From assembly GCF_001659985.1 (NCBI RefSeq), contig NZ_LYCS01000005.1:37505-101504 (forward strand): a DNA stretch of 64,000 nt. The letters are read 5' to 3'. Both the position numbers and the translations under genes were made by a program. The DNA comes from Oceanobacillus sp. Castelsardo. Its GTDB lineage: Bacteria; Bacillota; Bacilli; Bacillales; Amphibacillaceae. The notes beneath the pieces were generated by a model that made no database searches, was not told the origin of the DNA, and was given only the letters and a program-made list of their open reading frames with translations. Below, one piece after another: positions 1 through 8,473 of the stretch (position 1 is the stretch's first letter; each line of letters begins with the position of its first letter).

Positions 1-19
1 TCATCTTTATCATCCTCTC

Positions 20-682
20 TTATGATAGTGATTCAGCTTTTTTAGGTACCTTTTCCCAGTCCTCTAAGAATTGTTTAATTCCGTTATCGGTTAATGGGTG
101 TTTCCATAGTTTAGGTAGTAATGAACCAGGTATCGTTGCGATATCCGCCCCTGCTTTTGCCGCTTTTTCTAAATGGCTAATGGTACGAACACTAGCTGTA
201 ATGATTTCTGTTTCAAAGCCATAGTTTGCTAGAGTTGTTTTTAAGTTTTGAATTAATTCAATTCCATCTTCCCCAATATCGTCGACTCTACCTACAAACG
301 GACTAACATAGGTAGCACCTGCTTTTGCCGCCATTAATCCTTGGGCAACAGAGAAGATAAGGGTTACATTTGTTTTGATTCCTTCTTTAGATAGAATGTT
401 AACAGCTTCTAAACCATCTTCTGTCATCGGGATTTTTACGACAACATTCGGTGCCCATGTCGCAATATTTCTTGCCTCTTCCACCATTTCATCTACGGCT
501 AAACCAATCACTTCCGCACTAACCGGACCGTCCACTATACTACAAATCTCTTTAATCGTTTCCTCAAAATCTCTGTTCTCTTTTGCAATGATCGTCGGAT
601 TCGTTGTTACTCCATCTACCAAACCTAAACGAGTGATTCGTTTAATTTCTTCCATATTTGCCGTATCTAGGTAAAACTTCAT
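20..682 (-). CDS. Transaldolase, small TalC/FSA-type
   Basis: A single-domain (beta/alpha)8 enzyme of about 220 residues, the length of the short TalC/FSA subfamily that moves a dihydroxyacetone unit between sugar phosphates. It opens with [15 protein letters not shown] is at residues 25-30 and the Schiff-base lysine is K83 in VVKIPM. The residue at the position separating aldolases from transaldolases is glutamate (SAEV, about E57). In this family glutamine there favours fructose-6-phosphate aldolase and glutamate favours transaldolase, so I infer transaldolase. The start at 682 has GGGAAGGTG upstream; a longer reading to 709 lacks a good RBS. It is last in rpiB-glpX-tal on the minus strand and probably returns triose phosphate to the pentose phosphate pool. 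Confidence 0.88.
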   Translation of the reverse strand: MKFYLDTANMEEIKRITRLGLVDGVTTNPTIIAKENRDFEETIKEICSIVDGPVSAEVIGLAVDEMVEEARNIATWAPNVVVKIPMTEDGLEAVNILSKEGIKTNVTLIFSVAQGLMAAKAGATYVSPFVGRVDDIGEDGIELIQNLKTTLANYGFETEIITASVRTISHLEKAAKAGADIATIPGSLLPKLWKHPLTDNGIKQFLEDWEKVPKKAESLS

Positions 683-732
683 GTAAAACACCTTCCCGTT
701 TCTTGTCAAATTCGCTAGATATATTTCATATA

Positions 733-1680
733 TTACACAGGCTGTGTTATTGGATAGGTACTTTTCACGTATCTGACTTGTTTCTCCCTACCATTAACCA
801 GAATTGAATGGGTAATAAAGTTACTGTATTCCGTTTCAATTCCATCAATAATTAAGTTATCTGTAATCCCTGTTGCAACAAACACACAATCATCTGTACT
901 AACTAAGTCATCAAGGGTTAATATGCCTTCTACATTCGCAATTCCCATTTCTTTACATCTTCTAATTTCGTCATTGTTTCTTGGTAGAAGTTTGGCTTGC
1001 ATTTCCCCTCCCAGACAACGAATAGCAGTTGCCCCTAAAACGCCTTCTGGTGCACCACCAATACCTAGGAACATGTCGACGCCTGAACTCTCAAGACAAG
1101 TAGCTGTTGCATAAATGACATCACCATCATGAAATAAACGAACCTTTGCACCAGTTTCCCGAATTCTATCGATATATTCTTGATGTCTTGTTCGATCCTG
1201 TATCAACACATTTAATTCCGTAATTTCTTTACCATTCGCTTTTGCTACCGCTTTAATGTTGTCTTCAATTGGCGCATCTAAATCAATTTTCCCTTTCGCT
1301 CTTGGTCCTACTGCCATTTTTTTCATATACATATCTGGTGCATGTAGTAAGGTTCCCTTTGGTGCAGCAGCAATGACAGTAATCGCATTACCTTGTCCAT
1401 TTACTGTAGGGGTTGTTCCTTCAATTGGATCTACCGCAATATCCACTTCATGACTTCCACCCTGACCAAGCTTTTCTCCGATGTAAAGCATTGGTGCTTC
1501 ATCAATTTCACCTTCACCAATAACAATCGTACTAAACATTTTCATTTTATTTAAATTCTCTCGCATCGCATTTGTAGCAGCTCCATCAGCTGCAATCTTA
1601 TCTCCACTACCAACCCACGGCATTGCTGCAACTGCAGCTGATTCGGTTACCTTTAGAAAATCTAATAATAAGGATTGCAT
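733..1680 (-). CDS. glpX: Fructose-1,6-bisphosphatase, class II
   Basis: Removes the 1-phosphate of fructose 1,6-bisphosphate, the committed gluconeogenic step. Class II hallmarks are present: WVGSGDK near residue 22, [11 protein letters not shown] near residue 55, and the metal-binding VDPIEGTT near residue 83. The 315-residue length is normal. The start has AAGGAGAGACGAAGC before the ATG. It sits between rpiB and the transaldolase with short gaps, so the three are probably cotranscribed. A dedicated copy beside a four-carbon acid pathway fits growth on a substrate that enters as triose phosphate, where hexose phosphates must be made upward. No FBP aldolase is seen in the window. Confidence 0.93.
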   Translation of the reverse strand: MQSLLLDFLKVTESAAVAAMPWVGSGDKIAADGAATNAMRENLNKMKMFSTIVIGEGEIDEAPMLYIGEKLGQGGSHEVDIAVDPIEGTTPTVNGQGNAITVIAAAPKGTLLHAPDMYMKKMAVGPRAKGKIDLDAPIEDNIKAVAKANGKEITELNVLIQDRTRHQEYIDRIRETGAKVRLFHDGDVIYATATCLESSGVDMFLGIGGAPEGVLGATAIRCLGGEMQAKLLPRNNDEIRRCKEMGIANVEGILTLDDLVSTDDCVFVATGITDNLIIDGIETEYSNFITHSILVNGREKQVRYVKSTYPITQPV

Positions 1681-1706
1681 GCTTCGTCTCTCCTTAATTA
1701 ACAGGT

Positions 1707-2198
1707 TTAGTTAACGCTACAATTACTTCCGGCTACTGCTTCTTTATAGTTTTCAGCTAAAAATTCTTGTTCTTTCTCAATAATTTTATCTACTTTACGT
1801 TTGGAACCTTCTGCCCACTCTACATTCAAGTATGCTTTAACCACTTTTTTCGCCACTTCAGGTCCAATAATTTGAGCCCCCATTGTAATAATTTGTGCAT
1901 TATTACTTAATTGCGCTCTTTCCGCAGAATAGACATCATGTGCTAAAGCAGCACGGATTCCCGGATATTTGTTAGCCGCAATACAAACACCAATTCCAGT
2001 ACCGCAAAGAATGATTCCACGTTCTGCTTTTCCTTCGCTAATAGCTTGAGCAATTTCAAAAGCTACATCTGGATAATCTACTGCGTCTTTAGAATGACAT
2101 CCAAAATCAATTACTTCGTGTTCTGTATCTGCTAAAAATTCTTTAATCGTTTCTTTTAATTTAAATGCATTATTATCACTACCAATTGCGAGTTTCAT
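1707..2198 (-). CDS. rpiB: Ribose-5-phosphate isomerase B
   Basis: Interconverts ribulose 5-phosphate and ribose 5-phosphate; relatives act on other aldose/ketose phosphates, including erythrulose 4-phosphate in erythritol pathways. RpiB/LacAB signatures are the N-terminal MKLAIGSDNNAF, the catalytic-cysteine segment ILCGTGIGVCIAANK near residues 64-78, and RAALAHD. The length of 163 residues is slightly longer than usual at the C-terminus. The ATG at 2198 has AAAGGGG upstream; an in-frame start at 2237 would add 13 unrelated residues. It is the first gene of the minus-strand rpiB-glpX-tal set, diverging from the DeoR gene at 2477. A true ribose phosphate role and a tetrulose phosphate role are both possible. 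Confidence 0.9.
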   Translation of the reverse strand: MKLAIGSDNNAFKLKETIKEFLADTEHEVIDFGCHSKDAVDYPDVAFEIAQAISEGKAERGIILCGTGIGVCIAANKYPGIRAALAHDVYSAERAQLSNNAQIITMGAQIIGPEVAKKVVKAYLNVEWAEGSKRKVDKIIEKEQEFLAENYKEAVAGSNCSVN

Positions 2199-2290
2199 AT
2201 TAAAAACCCCTTTCAAACGTTGTTGTTTTGTTTTCATTTACAATTTAATATTATTATAAGTTATCGTTTTTAGCAAGCATATTTTTATTG

Positions 2291-2438
2291 TTTACTTTCA
2301 TTTCGAAAATAAAAGCGAAATCAAATTGTTTTATTGATAATTTAAAACCCACCTTTTGCATATTGAAACCTACAGAGATTATTATTAATAAAAAAGGTAA
2401 CTAAATCTCCCATCATTTCCTTTCGTTTACTTTCGTGG
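2291..2438. promoter_or_regulatory. Candidate DeoR-type operators in divergent region
   Basis: Two copies of TTTACTTTC followed by RT lie at 2291-2303 and 2426-2438, between rpiB (minus) and the DeoR gene (plus). The second lies between a weak -35 and the TATGAT at about 2439-2444. Similar words occur at 8147-8162 inside the TRAP promoter and, reversed, at 8343-8355 beside the pdxA2 promoter. Shared sites would let one regulator control all these units. This is inferred from word sharing only. Confidence 0.35.
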
Positions 2439-2476
2439 TATGATATTTATATATATTAGCTATCGGAGGTAAATGT

Positions 2477-3247
2477 ATGGCAAAGATGTTTGCAGAGGAA
2501 AGAAGAAAATTAATACTGTCACTCCTTCAAAAAGAAAATCGACTAACAGTTAAAGAATTATCACAATCCCTAGATGTTTCAGAAGCTACACTTCGAACCG
2601 ACTTAAATATAATGGAAGAAGAAGGATTATTAACGAGAACCCATGGTGGTGCAGTATTGAATGATAGTATTTTACCTAAAAATACATTTTCTGAAAGATC
2701 TACAAAAAATATAAACTTTAAAAGATCGATAACAAATAAAGCAATAAGATACATCGAGAACGAAAATAGTATTATACTGGACGCCAGCACAACAGCTCTA
2801 GAACTAGCTCGTAAGTTAAAAGAAACAGATATTAGATTAACAGTTATAACAAACGGCTTATCTACCGCCTTGGAATTAAAAGAAAATCCAAATATTAATG
2901 TCATCTTACTTGGTGGAATAGCGCGAATGGGATCCATGGCAGTAGAAGGACTACTTGGAAAATCAATCCTAGACCAAATAAACGTTGATATTATGTTTAC
3001 ATCTGCAAGCGGGTTCACTGTTCAAGATGGCTTAACCGACTTTAATGTATATGAAGTAGAATTAAAAAAATTAATGATAGAAAAGTCTGATCAAGTAGTT
3101 GCTCTTATTGACCATACAAAGATTGGTCGCAGCTCTATTGCATCATTTGCACCTACTGAAAAAATTGATGCATTTGTGACGGATGAAAAGCTTCCTGAAG
3201 ATATAACAAAATTGTTAAGTAACTTGGATATTGAGGTTGTTGATTAA
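2477..3247 (+). CDS. DeoR-family transcriptional regulator (copy 1)
   Basis: A sugar-phosphate-responsive repressor of normal length (256 residues). An N-terminal winged helix carries ERRKLILSLLQ and the recognition helix VSEATLRTDLN at about residues 33-43. The C-terminal DeoR sensor domain contains ILDASTTALELA and ITNGLSTALEL, the phosphosugar-binding type region. RBS: GGAGGTAAATGT. It is clearly a paralogue of the next gene, roughly half identical by eye, with the same recognition helix, so both may read the same operators. It lies between the triose/pentose phosphate genes and tpiA, and is likely a local regulator of the acid-sugar genes. The effector is unknown. Confidence 0.9.
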   Translation: MAKMFAEERRKLILSLLQKENRLTVKELSQSLDVSEATLRTDLNIMEEEGLLTRTHGGAVLNDSILPKNTFSERSTKNINFKRSITNKAIRYIENENSIILDASTTALELARKLKETDIRLTVITNGLSTALELKENPNINVILLGGIARMGSMAVEGLLGKSILDQINVDIMFTSASGFTVQDGLTDFNVYEVELKKLMIEKSDQVVALIDHTKIGRSSIASFAPTEKIDAFVTDEKLPEDITKLLSNLDIEVVD

Positions 3248-3264
3248 AGAAGAAAACTACTACT

Positions 3265-3300
3265 TAGGCTGCTAGAAAGGTGCAGCCTATTTGTGTTTTA
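3265..3300 (+). terminator. Rho-independent terminator after first deoR gene
   Basis: Stem TAGGCTGC / GCAGCCTA with a 9-nt loop, followed by a broken T tract (TTTGTGTTTT). It ends the plus-strand DeoR gene and separates it from the second copy. Confidence 0.6.
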
Positions 3301-3510
3301 ATTAGTGTTTTCATTTGTAATCGCTTCCATTTTGTTTTACAATTTAATTATCAATTGTTTTTATTAGTTTGCATTTATGTTACTTTTTCTATTGAAGTCA
3401 AATGGAAAATAAATTATATAAGGAATAAAAGTGATATAAACAATGGAGATTGCAATTTAACAATTATTACAGAACTATAATTAGAAAAACTAATACAAGG
3501 AAGGTATAAA

Positions 3511-4284
3511 ATGAAAATGTTTGTTAGTGAGAGAAGAAATATTATTATGAAGGTTTTAAAAGAAAATAAAAGAATAACTGTAAAGGAACTCGCTAAAGAA
3601 ATTAATGTATCTGAAGCGACATTACGAACCGATTTAAATAAACTAGAACAAAATGGTTTACTTGCAAGAACACATGGTGGAGCGGTATTGAATGATGAAC
3701 TCGGAAAAGAGACTAATTTTTCTGTTAGAAAACTGAAAAACAAAGAGGAAAAGAAAAAGATTTCATTAAAAGCATTAGAAATGGTACAAGATAAACAATG
3801 CATTTTACTAGACGCTAGTTCTACAGCATTAGAGCTAGCTAGTTTTATTAAAAAACAACCTAAACAACTAACAGTTATTACAAGTGGTATTCAAACAGCA
3901 ATGGAACTAAAGGAAAATCCTGATATAACCGTTATTCTTATCGGTGGAGTTGTTACAAAAGGTTCAGCGGCTACGGAAGGAACATTAGGGCTAAATATCT
4001 TAGATTATGTATATATTGATACGATGTTTACTTCACCAAATGGATTTACATTTGAATCAGGACTCACCGATTTTAATTTGTACGAGGTTTCATTAAAGAA
4101 AGAAATGATAAAGAGGGCAAATAATGTAATTACCTTAATAGATTCTTCTAAAATCGGAACCAACTCTAGTGCAGTATTTGCTGAAACAGATAAGATTGAT
4201 ACATTAATAACGGATAAAGCAGTAGATAAAGAATTAGTAGAAAAACTACAACAAAGTGGAGTGAATGTTGTCATTGCAAACTAA
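3511..4284 (+). CDS. DeoR-family transcriptional regulator (copy 2)
   Basis: The second of two tandem DeoR paralogues, 257 residues. The recognition helix VSEATLRTDLN is identical to copy 1, as is the stretch RTHGGAVLND. The sensor domain keeps LLDASSTALELA and SGLTDFNLYEV. Start ATG at 3511 with AAGGAAGGT upstream. A 260-base AT-rich gap and a terminator separate it from copy 1, so the two are probably transcribed separately. Conserved DNA-reading parts with divergent sensor surfaces suggest two ligands acting on overlapping target sites, which is inference. It converges with tpiA across a shared terminator. Confidence 0.9.
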   Translation: MKMFVSERRNIIMKVLKENKRITVKELAKEINVSEATLRTDLNKLEQNGLLARTHGGAVLNDELGKETNFSVRKLKNKEEKKKISLKALEMVQDKQCILLDASSTALELASFIKKQPKQLTVITSGIQTAMELKENPDITVILIGGVVTKGSAATEGTLGLNILDYVYIDTMFTSPNGFTFESGLTDFNLYEVSLKKEMIKRANNVITLIDSSKIGTNSSAVFAETDKIDTLITDKAVDKELVEKLQQSGVNVVIAN

Positions 4285-4286
4285 GA

Positions 4287-4324
4287 AGAGACTATCAAAT
4301 CGATTGATTTGGTAGTCTCTTTTC
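4287..4324. terminator. Bidirectional terminator between deoR and tpiA
   Basis: A 15-bp stem (AGAGACTATCAAATC with its complement, one T-G wobble), a 4-nt loop and T-rich flanks on both sides. It lies between the convergent deoR copy 2 and tpiA and can serve both strands. Confidence 0.8.
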
Positions 4325-4325
4325 A

Positions 4326-5102
4326 TTACGCAAACAAATGTTCATCTAAGCGATGAAGAATTTTTTCAAAACTTTCCGTATTCCACGCAGATCTTCCGAT
4401 AAACAAACCATTAACATCTTCTATATCAATATATTCAATAAAGTTATCGAAATTTACACTACCACCATATAATAATGGAACAGCTGAACCGGCATCTCCA
4501 AATAAATTCATTAACTGTTCGCGAAGAAATTGATGTATTTCGGAAACATAAGTAGCATCCGCCGGAATACCGCTTTCTCCGATTGCCCAGACAGGCTCAT
4601 AAGCTATCATTACTTGCTGTGCTTGTTCTTCCGTTAAGTCTTTTAAGCAAACTTTTAATTGAGCTGCCAACATTTCTTTGGAAATGCCATTCGCTTTTTG
4701 CTCAATATTTTCCCCAATACATACAAGAGGTTTCATACCATATTTTAATCCAGAATGTACTTTTTTATTAATATCTTCATCATTTTCATTGTAATATTGT
4801 CTACGTTCGGAATGACCGAGTTCTATAATATTAACACCAATTTCATCTAACATTTTTGGTGAAATTTCACCGGTAAAAGCCCCTTGATCTTCCCAATGCA
4901 TATTTTGTGAACCAATATGCACTCTTGAATTCGATGTTAATTTTTTAATAGGAACTAACGCAGTATAAGAGGGAATAATAAATAGTTCTATATTTGAAGA
5001 AATATTTTCAGCAATACTAATAAGTTCTTCCGTATAAGATAGCCCCTCTCTAATCGTTTTTGTCATTTTCCAGTTCGTTCCTACCCAAATTTTATTTTTC
5101 AT
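4326..5102 (-). CDS. tpiA: Triosephosphate isomerase
   Basis: Interconverts DHAP and glyceraldehyde 3-phosphate. Hallmarks are GTNWKM at residues 7-12 with the catalytic lysine, ELGHSERR near residue 94 with the catalytic histidine, AYEPVWAIG near residue 165 with the catalytic glutamate, and a phosphate loop LLYGGSV. Its 258 residues are slightly longer than the usual 250. The second in-frame ATG (5102) is preferred because AAGGAG lies 7 nt upstream of it and only 1 nt from the earlier one. This is not the glycolytic gapA-pgk-tpiA-pgm-eno setting, so it is probably a dedicated second copy that handles DHAP from the PdxA2 reaction or a tetrulose phosphate. Confidence 0.93.
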   Translation of the reverse strand: MKNKIWVGTNWKMTKTIREGLSYTEELISIAENISSNIELFIIPSYTALVPIKKLTSNSRVHIGSQNMHWEDQGAFTGEISPKMLDEIGVNIIELGHSERRQYYNENDEDINKKVHSGLKYGMKPLVCIGENIEQKANGISKEMLAAQLKVCLKDLTEEQAQQVMIAYEPVWAIGESGIPADATYVSEIHQFLREQLMNLFGDAGSAVPLLYGGSVNFDNFIEYIDIEDVNGLFIGRSAWNTESFEKILHRLDEHLFA

Positions 5103-5150
5103 CGTCATACTCCTTATTATTACGTTTTTATTTCTTTTAAGAATGAATAA

Positions 5151-5185
5151 CCTCCACTATGAATCAATTAATATTATAGTGGAGG
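5151..5185 (-). terminator. Hairpin downstream of the TRAP operon
   Basis: Perfect 10-bp arms CCTCCACTAT / ATAGTGGAGG around a 15-nt AT-rich loop, just past the dctM-type stop. No strong T tract follows on the minus strand, so it may be a 3' stabilising stem or a weak terminator. Confidence 0.5.
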
Positions 5186-5201
5186 ATTGATTCTATCACC
5201 A

Positions 5202-6485
5202 TTAACCGCTAAACAATGAAATAAGAGCAAGTGTTAAAGGTGGCATCGTTGTTACGACTGCTAAGCATATTAGTAAAACAACGATGAACGGAACAACAGC
5301 CCTTGATAAAACATGCATCTCTAGCCCCGATATCCCTGAACCTACAAATAGGTTTACCCCAAATGGTGGTGTAATAAATCCAATAGATAGGTTAACTATC
5401 ATCAGTACACCAAAGTGAATCGGATCCATACCTATTTGTAACGCAATAGGTAAAAGTATTGGAGTAAAGATAATTACCGCTGCTGCTGTATCCATAAAAC
5501 AACCAACAATTAATAGCAATATACTGATTAATAGAATAATCATATATTTATTATCAGAAAGAGCTAAGAATCCATTTGCAATTGCTTGAGGTATTTGCTC
5601 CATCGTTAATATCGTACCAAATGATGTAGCAGTTCCAATAATAATTAAAATTGCTACAGAACTTAGTGCAGCATCCTTGATAATTTTGGGGAATTCTATC
5701 AACTTCACTTCCTTATTTAAGAATAGTGCGACAATTGCTGCGTAAACTACCGCAACAACTGCAGCCTCTGTCGGTGTAAAAACACCACCGTAAATTCCAC
5801 CGAGAACGATAACAGGAACAAGAAGCGACCATTTTGCTTTATTTAATGTTTTAAACAATCTTTTGAAAGTAAACTTTTCTCCGCTACCCTTGTACCCTTT
5901 TTTCTTAGAATAGATATAAGCCCATACCATTAACGCAAGACCAATTAATATACCCGGTAATATACCACCAATAAATAAATCACCTATCGATTGATTACCT
6001 GAAACGCCATAAAGTACTAAAGGGATACTTGGAGGAATAATAATACCTAATGAACCAGCTGAAACAATAACAGAGGTTGCGAATTTACGATCATAACCTT
6101 CAGCAACCATTGCAGGTATCATAATTCCCCCAATTGCTGCAACAGTAGCAGGGCCAGAACCTGAGATTGCAGCGAAGAACATACTTGTTGCGATCGCAGC
6201 CATAGCAAATCCACCAGTAAATCTACCAATAAATACATTTGCGAATTCGAATAAACGTGTAGATATTCCACCTTTTCCCATAATTTCCCCAGCTAGAATA
6301 AAAAACGGTACAGCCATTAACGTAAAGTTATCTGTCGATGTTATTAAACTTTGTGCAAGGAACGTAATGGAAATATTGGAAGAGTATAAAGCAGTTACTA
6401 ACCCAGATAACCCTAATGCAATTGCTATGGGTACGGATAACAACATAAATAAAAAGAAACTACTAAACAATACAAACGCCGTCAT
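5202..6485 (-). CDS. dctM: TRAP transporter large permease (DctM-type)
   Basis: The main channel of a tripartite ATP-independent periplasmic transporter, which uses an ion gradient to import organic or sugar acids. Its 427 residues and about 12 hydrophobic segments are typical. Family signatures include FILAGEIMGKGG near residue 62, SGSGPATVAAIGGIMIP near residue 108, and the C-terminal GFITPPFGVNLF. It overlaps the small permease by 4 bp, indicating tight coupling. The neighbouring PdxA2 and DUF1537 kinase make a four-carbon acid sugar the likely substrate; TRAP systems often sit beside such genes. The substrate itself is inference. Confidence 0.92.
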   Translation of the reverse strand: MTAFVLFSSFFLFMLLSVPIAIALGLSGLVTALYSSNISITFLAQSLITSTDNFTLMAVPFFILAGEIMGKGGISTRLFEFANVFIGRFTGGFAMAAIATSMFFAAISGSGPATVAAIGGIMIPAMVAEGYDRKFATSVIVSAGSLGIIIPPSIPLVLYGVSGNQSIGDLFIGGILPGILIGLALMVWAYIYSKKKGYKGSGEKFTFKRLFKTLNKAKWSLLVPVIVLGGIYGGVFTPTEAAVVAVVYAAIVALFLNKEVKLIEFPKIIKDAALSSVAILIIIGTATSFGTILTMEQIPQAIANGFLALSDNKYMIILLISILLLIVGCFMDTAAAVIIFTPILLPIALQIGMDPIHFGVLMIVNLSIGFITPPFGVNLFVGSGISGLEMHVLSRAVVPFIVVLLICLAVVTTMPPLTLALISLFSG

Positions 6486-6994
6486 ACTACTTCCCTCTCT
6501 TTCTGAATGCCTGTCTTATTGGAATCAATTTTTTTAATTCTCATTCCTTGCTTGAATAATTGCTGTAGCAAACGAATTGTTGTTAATGTTAACCCTACCA
6601 CTGGAGCCGCATACACCCATTCCATCGGTAATAGAAGCGCCGCGGATTCCCTTGTTACACGTAATACAATGTCTAAGCCATAATATGAAAGAACAACAAC
6701 AAATACTAAGAAACAAATGTTTGCTATCATGCCAATGATGAGTTTCCCTTTTTCTTCAAAAAGCGTTTTAAAAGCATCTACTGCTAAATGTTTATTTTTC
6801 TTAACCGCATAACTAACCCCTATATAAATCATCCAAATGAATGCGTATCTAGCGACTTCTTCTGACCAAACAAGCGAAGAACTTAGTGCATAACGCATAA
6901 ATACTTGGAGAAATACAACTGCTACTGTAACAACACTTAAAAAAATTAATATGTATTCTTCAAAGTGTTCATCAAGCCACTTTAAAGCTTTCAT
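6482..6994 (-). CDS. dctQ: TRAP transporter small permease (DctQ-type)
   Basis: A four-helix membrane partner of the large permease, 170 residues, usual for the family. The N-terminus is amphipathic (KALKWLDEHFEEYIL), and RYALSSSLVWSEEVARYAFIW near residue 35 matches the DctQ consensus. The start has a GGGGGAGC box. It lies between the binding protein and the large permease in the usual P-Q-M order. The C-terminus is charged and probably cytoplasmic. Confidence 0.9.
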   Translation of the reverse strand: MKALKWLDEHFEEYILIFLSVVTVAVVFLQVFMRYALSSSLVWSEEVARYAFIWMIYIGVSYAVKKNKHLAVDAFKTLFEEKGKLIIGMIANICFLVFVVVLSYYGLDIVLRVTRESAALLLPMEWVYAAPVVGLTLTTIRLLQQLFKQGMRIKKIDSNKTGIQKEREVV

Positions 6995-7024
6995 GTTTGC
7001 TCCCCCTCATGTTTTAAAGTTTAA

Positions 7025-8035
7025 TTAATCTATATCTTCTTTCGTCGCATCCTGTAACATATCAATTAATTCATCACCAAAGACCGCTCTGTATTTATCA
7101 TAGACACCTGAAACAGCCTCTCTAAATGGTTCTGGATCTGGTTTAACCACTTCCATTCCAGCCGCTTGTAATTCCTCAATCATTTTTGCTTCATTTTCTT
7201 TTAGAAGATCTCTATGGAATTGAGCTGCATCCAAAGAACTTTTTTGAATAATATCTTGATTTTCTTTGGATAATGAATTCCAAAAATCATCACTAATTGC
7301 TACTGGAAGTGGTGTATATTGATGACTCGTTAAATTTAGATAAGCTTGCACCTCATTGAATTTTGTAGCATAAATATTAGCTACCGGATTTTCTTGAGCA
7401 TCAACCGTTCCTTGTTGTAGTGCCATATATAGCTCCCCGAATGCCATTGGTGTTGGGTTAGCACCTAATGCTCTAAAGGTGTCAATGGCAACCGGAACCT
7501 CCGGAGTTCTAATTTTAATTCCATCTAAATCCTCTGGTGTATTAATCGGGACATTCGAAGTAATGTTTCTAAACCCATTTTCGAAATAGGCTAGAATACG
7601 TAAATTATCCTCTAATAAAGGATCCCCAATTTTTTGACCCACTTCTCCATCCAACACTCTGTATGCTACTTCAGCAGATGGAAATAGATATGGTAATTCA
7701 AATGCACTAATTCGTTGATCATATTGGTTAAATGTTGCCGCTGCGACCATTTGCAAATCATTAAAAGTAACACTTTCAACCATTTCTGCTTCGGAACCGA
7801 GTTGTTCATTTGGATAAACAATAACTTCCATATTTCCACTGGAGCGTTCTTCTACTAATTTCTTAAACTCCATAACAGCCATGTGTCTTTCATTTGTCTC
7901 TGCTGCCCCATGCCCAAATCGAATGATTATCGTATCATCAGATTGTACAACATCACTCGTGAATAAAAAGACTCCAGCTAAGCTTCCTGTTAATAAAATA
8001 GTAAACGCAATCAATATATTTCGCAGTTTTTTCAT
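7025..8035 (-). CDS. dctP: TRAP transporter substrate-binding protein (DctP-type)
   Basis: An extracytoplasmic solute receptor, 336 residues. It has an N-terminal KKLRN and a hydrophobic segment (residues 6-27) with no lipobox cysteine, so it is either membrane-tethered or released by signal peptidase I. Typical DctP motifs are FGHGAAETNERH near residue 41, IRTPEVPVAIDTFRALGANPTPMAF near residue 175 (with the conserved arginine that usually contacts the substrate carboxylate), and LYMALQQGTVDAQENP. The conserved arginine supports an acid substrate. It is the first gene of the operon, behind a consensus promoter with a cre-like site. Confidence 0.92.
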   Translation of the reverse strand: MKKLRNILIAFTILLTGSLAGVFLFTSDVVQSDDTIIIRFGHGAAETNERHMAVMEFKKLVEERSSGNMEVIVYPNEQLGSEAEMVESVTFNDLQMVAAATFNQYDQRISAFELPYLFPSAEVAYRVLDGEVGQKIGDPLLEDNLRILAYFENGFRNITSNVPINTPEDLDGIKIRTPEVPVAIDTFRALGANPTPMAFGELYMALQQGTVDAQENPVANIYATKFNEVQAYLNLTSHQYTPLPVAISDDFWNSLSKENQDIIQKSSLDAAQFHRDLLKENEAKMIEELQAAGMEVVKPDPEPFREAVSGVYDKYRAVFGDELIDMLQDATKEDID

Positions 8036-8116
8036 TTGTACAAACTCCCTCCGTGTATCCCCAACCTATCAATACTAGCGAATCCTCTATAATCCAACTT
8101 TATTGTTTAAATGCGT

Positions 8117-8166
8117 ATGAAGCGCTTTCATGTTTTTATATTAATCATTATCTTTCATTTTGTCAA
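8117..8166 (-). promoter_or_regulatory. TRAP operon promoter with cre-like site
   Basis: On the minus strand TTGACA (8161-8166), a 17-bp spacer and TAATAT (8138-8143) make a near-consensus sigma-A promoter. Immediately downstream, at the expected transcription start, is ATGAAAGCGCTTCAT (8131-8117), one base shorter than the usual cre palindrome. This suggests CcpA repression of the transporter when preferred sugars are present. The spacer also contains the CTTTCATTT word proposed as a DeoR site. Confidence 0.7.
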
Positions 8167-8355
8167 TATTAATTATTGAATTTTATCATTTATTATAAAA
8201 AGAATAGAAATCGATAAAACGCAATAGTCAGAGACTAAAATAATCTATTAACTATTAAGCACATATCACCTTTAAATTTAATCGATTAACTACTATATGG
8301 CTTTTATATCAACAAGTCCCCTGAAACGATAATATTTAAAAACAAAAGAAAGTAA

Positions 8356-8409
8356 TTGACAATTATTAAAAAACAGTATACTCTATTACTGTACTTGAAA
8401 GCGTTGTTA
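8356..8409 (+). promoter_or_regulatory. pdxA2 promoter with cre-like site
   Basis: TTGACA at 8356-8361 is followed 15 bp later by TATACT (8377-8382), a slightly short spacing. TTGAAAGCGTTGTTA (8395-8409) matches the cre consensus at all but one defined position and lies at the expected start of transcription. The divergent TRAP promoter has a similar arrangement, so both halves of the pathway appear to be under catabolite control. Confidence 0.6.
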
Positions 8410-8473
8410 TATCAGTTTGTTGATAATGAACATAAACTATAATTTCTTTAATGGAATAGGAGAGATAATAATC

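Noticed and set aside
3280..3480. A 66-codon plus-strand ORF between the two deoR genes
   Set aside because: Starts inside the terminator hairpin, lacks an RBS, and is Phe/Tyr/Ile-rich as expected from AT-rich spacer.
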